A DNA stretch of 53,168 nucleotides from JAGQNP01 sp038257245. GTDB lineage: Bacteria > Patescibacteriota > Saccharimonadia > Saccharimonadales > JACQNP01. Location: assembly GCA_038257245.1 (NCBI GenBank), contig JBBSJL010000005.1:1-53168 (forward strand). Direction: 5' to 3'. The notes beneath the pieces are model-generated. The model had not been told where the DNA came from. It did no database searches and saw nothing but the letters and a program-made list of their open reading frames with translations. Position numbers and translations under genes: made by a program. This document shows, piece after piece, positions 25,849 to 33,412 of the stretch. The number at the start of each line of letters is the position of its first letter. The first letter of the stretch is position 1.

Positions 25849-25974
25849 CCAGTAAATTATAAAACAAGACATATTCTGGTATTAGTCACAACAATTAGTG
25901 ATTACCCGCTGACTGCTCTCGAAACAAAATAACCTATCACAATGCAGTGGTCAGAAGTTTTAATAAGGACAACT

Positions 25975-25986
25975 TGGTGGAGATAC
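25975..25986 (+). repeat. 12-bp direct repeat of tRNA-Ala 3' end (distal att site)
   Basis: TGGTGGAGATAC here is identical to 27925-27936, the complement of the CCA end and acceptor strand of tRNA-Ala. It lies exactly where A+T-leaning chromosomal sequence changes to G+C-richer sequence. The two copies are 1950 bp apart in the same orientation. Confidence 0.75.
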
Positions 25987-26417
25987 TCGCGCTACTCGCG
26001 AACACAGGACTTTTGTCCACTCTCGGTCAATTACATGATCTGATAGCCAATCTCGACTTGAGTCCCAAGTCCGAACCTGAGCTACCTCGGCCTGTTCAGC
26101 GAGTAGCCAAGTTGAGGTCAGATGAAGTGGCGATACTGTGTATCACCTACACCGGGGGCGTCTCAGTTGCTCAGTTGGCTGAGCTGTACGGAATCCATCG
26201 CACCACTGTGATGGCTCACCTGGAACGCAACGGGATCCCGCGGAGAGCTTGCACCCGGATCATGACCGACGAAATGGTTGTCGAAGCTACCGAGTACTAC
26301 GCAGCGGGTGAGCCATTGGCAACAGTTGGGAAACGATACGGCGTGGAAGCACGGACGATCGGTAGAGAGTTCAAGCGAGCTGGAGTTGTTACTCGGCCAA
26401 GTCTAGGAAGATCCTAA
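25977..26417 (+). CDS. resolvase-type helix-turn-helix protein
   Basis: The start could be GTG 25977 (AAGGA 7 bases upstream) or GTG 25947. I prefer 25977, which lies inside the att-like repeat. The 146-residue product has a clear HTH in GVSVAQLAELYGIHRTTVMA near the middle, of the resolvase/invertase C-terminal type. A second HTH-like unit follows (LATVGKRYGVEARTIGREFK). There is no catalytic Ser recombinase domain. Such stand-alone proteins are common in actinobacteria. It may be an excision factor or regulator of the island, which is inference. Codon use is G+C-rich. Confidence 0.75.
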   Translation: MEILALLANTGLLSTLGQLHDLIANLDLSPKSEPELPRPVQRVAKLRSDEVAILCITYTGGVSVAQLAELYGIHRTTVMAHLERNGIPRRACTRIMTDEMVVEATEYYAAGEPLATVGKRYGVEARTIGREFKRAGVVTRPSLGRS

Positions 26418-26430
26418 GTTGAATTACGTG

Positions 26431-26703
26431 CTAACGAGGATCGTATGGTACTCCGATTGGTAAAGGGAGTTGGAGGACCAGCTCAGGGTAACTATCCCTC
26501 ATTTTTTGTAGTTGTTCTCTCCCGAAGCCCCTATCTGTAGTAGGCGTCTCCACTAATTGCATAATATCGATGTTGTACTCATCAGGGTCAAACAACACAC
26601 CTAAAACGACCGGTGCGAGTGGTCTATGGGTACCAAGCGATCGGGGTGTCGCTTCTGGAGAGATTCGATATGCTGCTACTTCCGAAAATGTTTCGCCATT
26701 CAT
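26431..26703 (-). CDS. hypothetical island protein
   Basis: This 90-residue protein is not recognised. It is soluble, acidic and Pro-rich, without a signal peptide. AGAGG lies 6 bases before the ATG at 26703. It ends 13 bases from the convergent HTH gene. Its composition matches the rest of the island. Confidence 0.55.
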   Translation of the reverse strand: MNGETFSEVAAYRISPEATPRSLGTHRPLAPVVLGVLFDPDEYNIDIMQLVETPTTDRGFGREQLQKMRDSYPELVLQLPLPIGVPYDPR

Positions 26704-26791
26704 ATTAACCTCTATTATGACATATCAGTAGTGCGACACGAAGCATAAGCACCCTACAATTGGGATTTGAAGTTCCTCTAGCATGTGAGTT

Positions 26792-27085
26792 TTACTCTTT
26801 CGGCTTACTCCGCCAGTTCTCGTTAAGGCCGTCCTCTTGGCTGAGTTGTTTGATGAGCTCTAGCAGCCCTTGAGCAAGTTTTTCTACGTCTGCTTCCTTC
26901 TTGCGCACAACCTTGGCTACGTGGACTGTGCTCGGTTGTCGCTTTGGTTTGTTGTCTTTGATGGCATGACCCCTCCTTTGGCCGCGCGTATTATCGCGCC
27001 AAAGACTCGGTACGAAAAGCACTCGCGCCGAAACTACAACACACATCAGGATTTCCGTTAACCTCAACCTCGAGAGCGCCACCAT
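26792..27085 (-). CDS. small island ORF, possibly frameshifted
   Basis: An open frame of 97 codons starts 22 bases inside the end of the HEPN-like gene. The strongest ribosome site nearby, AAAGGAGGGG, instead precedes an ATG at 26965-26967 in another frame, which stops after 16 codons. The C-terminal part of the open frame (VVRKKEADVEKLAQGLLELI and on) looks like a real helical, charged protein. A single-base shift between 26917 and 26960 would join the strong start to this C-terminus and give a protein of about 58 residues. Either the gene is broken or the true start is elsewhere. No family is recognised. Confidence 0.35.
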   Translation of the reverse strand: MVALSRLRLTEILMCVVVSARVLFVPSLWRDNTRGQRRGHAIKDNKPKRQPSTVHVAKVVRKKEADVEKLAQGLLELIKQLSQEDGLNENWRSKPKE

Positions 27086-27720
27086 TCCCTGAATCGCTTC
27101 TTGGGCTCACGGGATTCTACGGCTTGTCCAAGCTGCTCCAATGGCTGAAGCAATTCCTCCCTCTCTAATATCGGCCTAACGAAGTTCACGCATGTCTCTT
27201 GAGCAAGAGCAGCTACTTGCTCGATACAGCTGAATACAAGCGAGACTTCTACGGGTCCCACGCAACCATGTCGTGCGTTGAACTGTTTCGTATATCGCGC
27301 CGGATCAGATGTCATGTCGATATGAAGATGCGTAACATTCCAGAAGCGATCAAGCACTTCCCGATGCTCAACTTCGAGGCTATTGAATTGCCTCTTGATC
27401 TCTAGGAGTCTCGCTTGCGTACTCGTTTCGCCCACGTATTCTCTGCGTACAATACTTATGATCTCCGGTAACCTTAGGGTTCGAGTCTTGTCTTGTCCCA
27501 TGAATAGTCGAATAGTTGCGACAAGCCCCCTCTCAATAATCGGGTCAACCAGCTGATACAGTTTGAATGGCGCATCGAAGAATATTGTTCCTGTCGTTGT
27601 AGTCATCTCGTGTTTGAGGTAGCGTATACATGCATCCGCCAGCACTTCCGACTCTTGGTAGAAGAGACTCAATCTCTCTAGGTCTTGACTGGTTAATTCT
27701 ATCTGGGTCATGCTTTCCAT
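27064..27720 (-). CDS. HEPN/AbiU2-like protein (candidate defence or toxin)
   Basis: This 218-residue, mostly helical protein resembles HEPN proteins of the AbiU2 type. A helical N-terminal half includes IIERGLVATIRLFMGQ. A later helix carries RFWNVTH, which fits the HEPN RNase pattern R-x(4-6)-H, followed by HID in the place of the AbiU2 H-x-D. HEPN proteins often cut RNA in abortive infection or toxin-antitoxin systems. The location on a small tRNA island, next to a short charged ORF that could be a partner, supports a defence role. This is a judgement by eye with modest certainty. The start may be Met1 or Met4. Confidence 0.5.
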   Translation of the reverse strand: MESMTQIELTSQDLERLSLFYQESEVLADACIRYLKHEMTTTTGTIFFDAPFKLYQLVDPIIERGLVATIRLFMGQDKTRTLRLPEIISIVRREYVGETSTQARLLEIKRQFNSLEVEHREVLDRFWNVTHLHIDMTSDPARYTKQFNARHGCVGPVEVSLVFSCIEQVAALAQETCVNFVRPILEREELLQPLEQLGQAVESREPKKRFREWWRSRG

Positions 27721-27734
27721 TTTCTCACGCCACC

Positions 27735-27850
27735 ACTACACAACGTGTTGTGCAATTTGCCTCTGACCTATTGAGAGACTCAAACCCTCGTTAACAGACA
27801 CAAACCTCGATGTGCCGTGTCAGCCCATAGAGCGACCGGACAACCGATCG
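27735..27850. promoter_or_regulatory. inverted and direct repeats near the tRNA end of the island
   Basis: This stretch between the HEPN-like gene and tRNA-Ala has no gene. It contains the inverted repeat CACAAC-GT-GTTGTG near 27738, close upstream of the HEPN-like gene and thus placed like an operator. CGGACAA occurs twice around CCGAT near 27838-27856. Such repeats near an att site could bind an integrase or excision factor. Confidence 0.35.
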
Positions 27851-27859
27851 GACAAATGA

Positions 27860-27885
27860 AAATCACCCCATGACAGAGGTGATTT
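27860..27885 (-). terminator. hairpin after tRNA-Ala
   Basis: AAATCACC and GGTGATTT pair perfectly around a 10-base loop. On the minus strand TTTTCATTT follows. It is placed to end tRNA-Ala transcription. Confidence 0.6.
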
Positions 27886-27924
27886 GGCGCAAAACTCTTG
27901 CTTTTGTGCGGTGTTATTTACATG

Positions 27925-27936
27925 TGGTGGAGATAC
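27925..27936 (+). repeat. proximal att copy inside tRNA-Ala
   Basis: This is the TGGTGGAGATAC copy forming the tRNA-Ala CCA end and acceptor 3' strand. It is identical to 25975-25986. Confidence 0.75.
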
Positions 27937-28001
27937 AGGGACTCAAACCCTGGACCTCTGCCCTGCCAGGGCAGCGCTCTAATCAACTGAGCTATATCCC
28001 C
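27925..28001 (-). tRNA. tRNA-Ala (anticodon GGC)
   Basis: Acceptor strands GGGGATA and TATCTCC pair (one G-U), with A73 and an encoded CCA. The anticodon stem is CTGCC/GGCAG with loop CTGGCAG, giving anticodon GGC. D and T arms are canonical. Its last 12 bases are repeated at 25975-25986, marking it as an island integration site. Confidence 0.96.
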
Positions 28002-28030
28002 AAGTTACAAACGATATTGTAATGAAAATA

Positions 28031-28056
28031 AAAGAATCCGCCAAGGCAGATTCTTT
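28031..28056 (-). terminator. terminator after ligA
   Basis: AAAGAATC-GCC and GGC-GATTCTTT form a long hairpin with a 2-base loop and small bulges. On the minus strand TTTTATTTT follows. A second hairpin with arms CACCC and GGGTG lies just beyond, at 28069-28083. Confidence 0.75.
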
Positions 28057-28173
28057 GTTTCGTGCGTGCCCACCCGCGGCGGGTGTTTGTTTTGGAAATG
28101 TTTTTATTTCAAGCGCTCGCCGCATTTGACGCACGATATACCATAAGCATAATCTTTCTACGCCATTTGTCAA

Positions 28174-30189
28174 CTACAGCATTTGTAGCAATTGCTCTTC
28201 TGAAATGACTTTTGTGCCAAAACTTTCGGCCTTTTTAATCTTACTTGCGCCGACATTGTTGCCAGTTACAAGAAAATCTGTGTCTTTGCCAACGCTTGAC
28301 TGAAAAGTACCACCTAGAGCACGTATTTTTTCGGCAGCCAAGTCACGGCCCATTGATTCTAGAGTCCCAGACATTGCAAACTTTTTGCCAGTTAGCTTGC
28401 CTCCAACACTTTTGACTTCCTCTGGCCAAACACCAAGTTTGCGAAATTTAGCCAACAACTCCTCATTATCTTGATCTGCAAACCAGGCTAAGATTGATTC
28501 AGCCACAATCTCCCCAACACCTTCAACGTTTTTTAGCTCATCATAGGTTGCAGTACCGATGTTATCTAGTCGCTTAAACCTATTTGCTAGATCAATCGCC
28601 GTCTGTGCGCCAACATGACGTATCCCAAGCCCAAAGACAAATTTAGCCAGTGTTACAGTACGTTTATCTGCAATTGCCCTGATTAGATTTTCGGCAGATA
28701 CGTCTGCAAACCTCTCCAATAAAATCAGCTGTTCTTTTGTTAGTGAATATATGTCCGCGATGTCTTGCACTAGGCCTGCATCTACCAGGGCTTCTACGTT
28801 TTTCTCCCCTAAAGTGTCGATATCGAGTGCACCTTTGCTTGCATAGTGCTCCAGCGCCCTTTTGAGCAATATCGGACCTGTTACGCCTTTAACTCTATAA
28901 ACTGCTTCGCCTTCTGGTCGCTCGAACTCTAGTTCTGGGTATTGACGGTCTAGTTCCTTTTCCATACTGAAGGGCATAGCTCGCTTGGGGCGCAGGCTTT
29001 CGATAACACTTTCGACTTGCGGAATAATATCGCCAGCCTTATAAATTACTACGGTGTCACCAATGCGGATATCTTTTCGTTTGATCTCATCTGCGTTATG
29101 CAAGCTAGCGTGTTGAACGGTCGTACCTGCAACCAAAACTGGGTCAAAAACTGCCACCGGTGTAGCCGCGCCTGTTCTGCCAATACTAATAACTATATCC
29201 TTGAGAACAGTTGTAGTTTGTTCTGCCGGATATTTGTAAGCGACAGCACCCCTAGGGTTTTTGCCAACCACTCCAAGATTTCTGTAAATACTGCGGTCAT
29301 TAACCTTAATTACAAGGCCGTCTGTATTAAACGGCAAATCGTGACGTTTTTCTTCCCATTCGTTAACAAAACTCATGACTTTCGATATTGAATCCAAGAC
29401 ATTGGCTTGATCATTAATGGCTATGCCCAACTTTTTAATCGATTCGTAAGTAAACATATGGGTTGGCAGATCATGGACGTCATCACGAAGCATTTCGTAA
29501 GCTCTAAACCTAAGTGGTCGTTCGGCAACAAGCCGAGGATCAAGTTGACGAATTGTGCCAGCTGCTAGGTTGCGTGGATTTGCAAATTTAGGTAACCCTG
29601 CTTCGGCACGGGCTTCATTTAGATTGTCAAAGTCTGACCTATACATAACTATTTCGCCGCGTATCTCGGTTCGTCCAATTACAAACTTCTCGACGCCTCT
29701 AGCCTTGCGCAGTTTCAGCGGAATATTCTGAATAGTTTTTACATTCCCAGTAACGTCTTCGCCAATAAAGCTGTCGCCCCTGGTTATAGCCTGCATAAAA
29801 ACACCGTCTTCGTATACCAATGCACACCCCAAACCATCCATTTTAATGTCTACAAAGAACTCGTGTGTTGCCCCAGGCAGAAGTTTATCTACTCTTTTAA
29901 CCCAATCCTCTACGTCTTCTTTACTAAACACGTCATTAAGACTTAGCATTCGGCTTGAATGTTGAACTTTCTTGAATTCTCCTATCAGATCACTCCCTAC
30001 CCTCTGGGTTGGTGATTGTTCAGATATTAAATCCGGAAATTCTGATTCAATTTGCTTTAGCGACTGCATTAACCCGTCGTAAACAGCATCAGTTATGGTT
30101 GGATTGTCCATTACGTGGTATTGGTAAGAGTGCTCGTTTAACAGCCCCACTAGTCGCTGGATGCGCTCACTAGCTTCGTGATGTATCAT
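28174..30189 (-). CDS. ligA: NAD-dependent DNA ligase without zinc-finger cysteines
   Basis: LigA seals nicks using NAD. Domain Ia and the nucleotidyltransferase domain are present, with adenylated Lys116 in KMDG (116-119). The OB domain, the helix-hairpin-helix region (YDELKNVEGVGEIVAESI) and the C-terminal BRCT domain (GKKFAMSGTLESMGRDLA) follow. The zinc-finger region between OB and HhH keeps the family backbone (FERPEGEAVYRV, then RALEHYASKGALDID) but has none of the four cysteines. At 671 residues the length is normal. It overlaps the upstream membrane protein gene by 4 bases. Confidence 0.97.
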   Translation of the reverse strand: MIHHEASERIQRLVGLLNEHSYQYHVMDNPTITDAVYDGLMQSLKQIESEFPDLISEQSPTQRVGSDLIGEFKKVQHSSRMLSLNDVFSKEDVEDWVKRVDKLLPGATHEFFVDIKMDGLGCALVYEDGVFMQAITRGDSFIGEDVTGNVKTIQNIPLKLRKARGVEKFVIGRTEIRGEIVMYRSDFDNLNEARAEAGLPKFANPRNLAAGTIRQLDPRLVAERPLRFRAYEMLRDDVHDLPTHMFTYESIKKLGIAINDQANVLDSISKVMSFVNEWEEKRHDLPFNTDGLVIKVNDRSIYRNLGVVGKNPRGAVAYKYPAEQTTTVLKDIVISIGRTGAATPVAVFDPVLVAGTTVQHASLHNADEIKRKDIRIGDTVVIYKAGDIIPQVESVIESLRPKRAMPFSMEKELDRQYPELEFERPEGEAVYRVKGVTGPILLKRALEHYASKGALDIDTLGEKNVEALVDAGLVQDIADIYSLTKEQLILLERFADVSAENLIRAIADKRTVTLAKFVFGLGIRHVGAQTAIDLANRFKRLDNIGTATYDELKNVEGVGEIVAESILAWFADQDNEELLAKFRKLGVWPEEVKSVGGKLTGKKFAMSGTLESMGRDLAAEKIRALGGTFQSSVGKDTDFLVTGNNVGASKIKKAESFGTKVISEEQLLQML

Positions 30190-31169
30190 AGTAGTTCTCT
30201 ATAAAGCCTGTACATGTAACCATGAGAAACAACAACTGCGATCATGCCTAATAAAATGAAAATCCACTGTGCTATTATCGTCAAATACAAAAGTATTGGG
30301 ATCATAATCACAGCGCCAAGGATCAAAAGGCTAAAAGGTAAAAATAGGACTTTGCGTATAACGGCCCATCTTCTATACCGAACTAGCTCTCTAGCGGATC
30401 GCAGCGCTTGCATTGGAGTTACATCAGGCAACGTAACAATATAAAGCGCGAATATTGACGAGCAAACCATGTAAATCGTAAGTACTGTTAGCCCAAAAAC
30501 GAACATAACCCACAATAACTTTTCGATAGCCGTTACTGCTATTCCTTGAGAAATTACAATTCCATATATGGTTGTACCAGCTAATAAAGGTATTAGCTGA
30601 ATACCAATTACTACTAATACCAGGACGAATGGTATTAGAGGTGTCATGGATTTATAGTATGATTCTTTGGCAGTAACTTTAGTCTTGGCATATGTCTGTC
30701 TCAGGGCCCAGATAGTAACAAGACTAACGATAGCTAAGAGTACAGATTGATATAAACTGCCTGTTTCGGAAATAGTTGCTCCACTGCCACCCGTAAGCAA
30801 TACACCAAACAGTGTAACGCCTGTGCTTATCTGGCCACCAACACCAGAAACTAGCTCACTAATACTCTCTTTTATTGCCGTGTAATCAGTTGCGCCCACT
30901 AAACCACTAACCAAAACAATACTAGCTAGAAAATATATTATAGATATGCCAATAAATAATCGTTTAAACTTTAATAGATGTTTTAGGTTGCCTTTCATAA
31001 TGCTATAAGCACCGGGTAATGGACTCTGGGGATTTTTTATCCTTGGCTGCAACCTAAAGTGTTTATAGGTGGGTTTGGCAATTTTTCTGGCTTTAACCGT
31101 TTTGGGTTTTTTGTTACCTGTTGTATTACTGGCTTTTGTTTTTGTTGTAGTCGATTTTTTTACCACCAT
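30186..31169 (-). CDS. multi-pass membrane protein of unknown function
   Basis: The 327-residue protein begins with about 65 residues rich in Lys and Thr, then has roughly six or seven transmembrane helices (for example around 73-95, 144-162, 177-198, 215-245 and 273-318). No transporter or enzyme motif is seen. It sits between htpX and ligA, 5 bases after htpX, and its stop overlaps the ligA start. The operon context does not point to a function. Confidence 0.75.
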   Translation of the reverse strand: MVVKKSTTTKTKASNTTGNKKPKTVKARKIAKPTYKHFRLQPRIKNPQSPLPGAYSIMKGNLKHLLKFKRLFIGISIIYFLASIVLVSGLVGATDYTAIKESISELVSGVGGQISTGVTLFGVLLTGGSGATISETGSLYQSVLLAIVSLVTIWALRQTYAKTKVTAKESYYKSMTPLIPFVLVLVVIGIQLIPLLAGTTIYGIVISQGIAVTAIEKLLWVMFVFGLTVLTIYMVCSSIFALYIVTLPDVTPMQALRSARELVRYRRWAVIRKVLFLPFSLLILGAVIMIPILLYLTIIAQWIFILLGMIAVVVSHGYMYRLYRELL

Positions 31170-31174
31170 GCGTA

Positions 31175-32041
31175 CTACTGCTTTATACTCATCTTACGTA
31201 ATTTGTTAACTCTGTCCTCTATAGGTGGGTGGGTGCTAAAAATCTTAGCTATCTTCTTACCCTTTAGTGGATTAGCGAAAAACAGATGAGCCGTTGATGA
31301 ACTTTGTTTCTTCATAGGGATACTTGCCTTGCCAATCTTCTCTAATGCACTAGCTAGCGCTTCTGGATAACGTGTAGCCAACGCACCCGTGGCGTCTGCT
31401 AGGTATTCACGCTTCCTAGAAATCGACATCTGAATTAACAAAGCCGCAATTGGTGCCAATATTGCTCCGGCTATTCCTATTATAAAAAATAATTGATTAT
31501 CGTCGTCGTCACTAAACCAAGCCATCCTAAGCATAATGTCCGCTAAAATTCCTATGACTGCAACTAGGGCAAAAGCAATCATAGATACTCTAATATCGTA
31601 GTTTTTCACATGTCCAAGTTCGTGAGCCATAACGCCCTCCAGTTCGTTGTCTTCCATAATTTGGAGCAACCCGGTTGTCACCGCTACTGAAGCAGTATTT
31701 GGGTTTCTACCTGTAGCAAAAGCATTCGGTGAAGGATCTTCCATAACGTATACCTTAGGCATTGGTAACCCTTCTGTAATCGCTAAATTTTCAACGATTC
31801 GCCAAAGTCTTGGGTTATCTCTTTTTTCTATCTGTTTCGCACCATTGATCGTTAATGCCATTTTAGAAGCCGATAAGTAACTAATCAGAGCGTAAGCCCC
31901 GGCCCCTGTGATAACAAATGGAGTAATTGAAGGTTCCCCTGCGAATTGTGCGAATAACCAGCCCATACCACTCACCAGAGTGATAAAAACTATCATCATT
32001 ACGGCCGTTTTGCGTTTGTTGGCAGCGATTTCACTATACAT
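31175..32041 (-). CDS. htpX: membrane zinc metalloprotease HtpX
   Basis: HtpX is an M48 protease that degrades damaged membrane proteins. The active site is VMAHELGHVKN (HExxH), with the third ligand Glu in ISRKREYLADATGA. Two N-terminal helices and two after the active site anchor it. At 288 residues it is typical. The preceding gene is lemA, a pairing often seen in bacteria. Confidence 0.95.
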   Translation of the reverse strand: MYSEIAANKRKTAVMMIVFITLVSGMGWLFAQFAGEPSITPFVITGAGAYALISYLSASKMALTINGAKQIEKRDNPRLWRIVENLAITEGLPMPKVYVMEDPSPNAFATGRNPNTASVAVTTGLLQIMEDNELEGVMAHELGHVKNYDIRVSMIAFALVAVIGILADIMLRMAWFSDDDDNQLFFIIGIAGAILAPIAALLIQMSISRKREYLADATGALATRYPEALASALEKIGKASIPMKKQSSSTAHLFFANPLKGKKIAKIFSTHPPIEDRVNKLRKMSIKQ

Positions 32042-32083
32042 TGAATTGCCTTAGGAATTAGTTAACAGTGTCTGATTTGAATG

Positions 32084-32650
32084 TTAGAATTTTACGTCTG
32101 TTGGTTTGTTGATTACAGCTTGTTCAGCTTCATCAACTTCAAAGAATTCACGTACCTTGAACCCAAGCATACCTGCAAACAAATTGTTTGGGAAAGATTT
32201 AACTTTGATGTTTAGGTCACGTGCAGAACCATTATAAAATCTTCGTGCAGCCTGGATCTTGTCTTCTGTATCAACAAGCTCTTCTTGTAAATGTTTGAAG
32301 TTTTCGTTTGCTTTTAGATCAGGATAAGCTTCAGCTACTGCAAATAAACTCTTAAGAGCAGACTGGAACATATTTTCAGCTTTTGCTGTTTGTGCTGGTC
32401 CCTTTTCGCTCGCGTCCATAACAGCACTACGTGCTTTTGTAACATTTTCGAATACTTCTTTTTCGTGTTTTGCGTAACCCTTAACAGTGCTGACCAAGTT
32501 TGGTATCAAATCTGTTCGTCGTTTTAGCTGGACAGTAATATCGCTCCATGCTTCATCGACTCTTACATTTGATTTAACAAGACTGTTATATATTGCGATT
32601 AGCCAGATAACTAATAGTCCAACCGCGCCCAGTGCAATCCATAGTGACAT
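32084..32650 (-). CDS. lemA: LemA family protein
   Basis: LemA proteins have one N-terminal helix (here about 4-22) and an extracytoplasmic or cytoplasmic helical bundle. Signature stretches are YNSLVKSNVRVDEAWSDITV, LKRRTDLIPNLVSTVKGYA and NVTKARSAV. The molecular role is unknown. It is paired with htpX on the same strand, suggesting membrane protein quality control. The promoter at 32682-32687 and AGGGAG before the ATG support the start. Confidence 0.93.
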   Translation of the reverse strand: MSLWIALGAVGLLVIWLIAIYNSLVKSNVRVDEAWSDITVQLKRRTDLIPNLVSTVKGYAKHEKEVFENVTKARSAVMDASEKGPAQTAKAENMFQSALKSLFAVAEAYPDLKANENFKHLQEELVDTEDKIQAARRFYNGSARDLNIKVKSFPNNLFAGMLGFKVREFFEVDEAEQAVINKPTDVKF

Positions 32651-32681
32651 AGTTTTCTCCCTACTTAATATTTATAATCTA

Positions 32682-32687
32682 ATTATA
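32682..32687 (-). promoter_or_regulatory. extended -10 promoter of lemA-htpX
   Basis: TATAAT, preceded by TGG, lies about 31 bases before the lemA ATG, with AGGGAG in the leader. No convincing -35 is seen. It lies at the very end of the TrpC-like gene. Confidence 0.6.
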
Positions 32688-32690
32688 CCA

Positions 32691-33242
32691 TTACTCCTGG
32701 ATTAATTGTTCGACAAATTCTGACAAGTTTTCACCAACTATAAATGCGTCTGCTGATGGGTTAACGTCTTCCAGGCCAGTTATAAAACTTGCTTGGACCA
32801 ACCAACCAGGCCATAGTTCTCTTGCTTGTTCAAAACTAAACGATTTTCGCCCGCCACCGACTAGTTCTCTTTGATTCCATAAAACTTTTGTATCTATTGG
32901 GTAATTACAAATCTGCCGCCAGTTAGTAGGTTCTATTACACATTGTTCCAGGTGAACGCCGGGCAATCTTCCTACGACCAACACATAGTCTGCACCACTT
33001 TCAATTGCTATGTTAACTTCTTCATCTAATGCATGGATGCCTTTAGCAAGAATAGGTTTATCTGTTTTTGATCTGGCTTTTTCTACAAGATCAAAGCTAC
33101 CACCCCACCTATAGTCTGTATGAATCGAAACCATATCTCCATACTCGTTTGCAATCTCAAAAAGTTCTTCCCAAGATTTATCAGACCGGAATCCAAATGG
33201 AGATTCGGTCTTTACTTCTGCTATAAATATCGGATTAATCAT
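32691..33242 (-). CDS. shortened TrpC-like TIM-barrel protein
   Basis: The sequence follows indole-3-glycerol-phosphate synthase: IAEVKTESPFG (cf. AEIKRASPS.G), VSIHTDYRWGGS (cf. SVLTD..FGGS), KPILAKGIH (cf. PVLRKDFI) and ADYVLVVGRL. It has only 183 residues against about 250-270, so later strands are replaced or lost. No other trp gene is in the window. It may be a repurposed phosphate-binding barrel. The ATG lies 10 bases after the CCA end of tRNA-Leu and has no ribosome site, so it is likely co-transcribed with the tRNA. Confidence 0.6.
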   Translation of the reverse strand: MINPIFIAEVKTESPFGFRSDKSWEELFEIANEYGDMVSIHTDYRWGGSFDLVEKARSKTDKPILAKGIHALDEEVNIAIESGADYVLVVGRLPGVHLEQCVIEPTNWRQICNYPIDTKVLWNQRELVGGGRKSFSFEQARELWPGWLVQASFITGLEDVNPSADAFIVGENLSEFVEQLIQE

Positions 33243-33252
33243 TTTTTGACTG

Positions 33253-33340
33253 TGGTGGGCGAGGAGGGACTCGAACCCTCAAGCCTTATTCAGGCATTTG
33301 ATTTTAAGTCAAACGCGTATACCAATTCCGCCACTCGCCC
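33253..33340 (-). tRNA. tRNA-Leu (anticodon UAA)
   Basis: Class II tRNA with a long variable arm. The acceptor GGGCGAG pairs with CTCGCCC; A73 and CCA are encoded. The anticodon stem TTTGA/TCAAA holds loop CTTAAAA, giving TAA. The TrpC-like ATG follows 10 bases after its 3' end. Confidence 0.95.
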
Positions 33341-33412
33341 ATAACGGATGTAATTATATCAAGTGTTCGTACGTTATTCCATTCAAAGAGTGGTATTATC
33401 ATATCTAAAAAA

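Larger units (their letters stand above)
25975..27924. mobile_element. small genomic island integrated at tRNA-Ala
   Basis: This 1.95-kb segment starts at the distal copy of the 12-bp tRNA-Ala 3'-end repeat and ends at the 3' end of the intact tRNA-Ala gene. That is the geometry left by a tyrosine integrase that targets tRNA 3' ends. Its G+C content and codon use (many GCG, CGC, CTC and GAG codons) differ clearly from both flanks. It holds an HTH gene on the plus strand and three minus-strand genes, and no integrase. It could be an element that lost its integrase or one mobilised in trans. Actinobacterial origin (the known host group of Saccharibacteria) is an inference from composition. Confidence 0.65.

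Noticed and set aside
28069..28083. G+C-rich hairpin after ligA as a repeat element
   Set aside because: Only one copy was noticed in the window, so it is treated as part of the terminator region.
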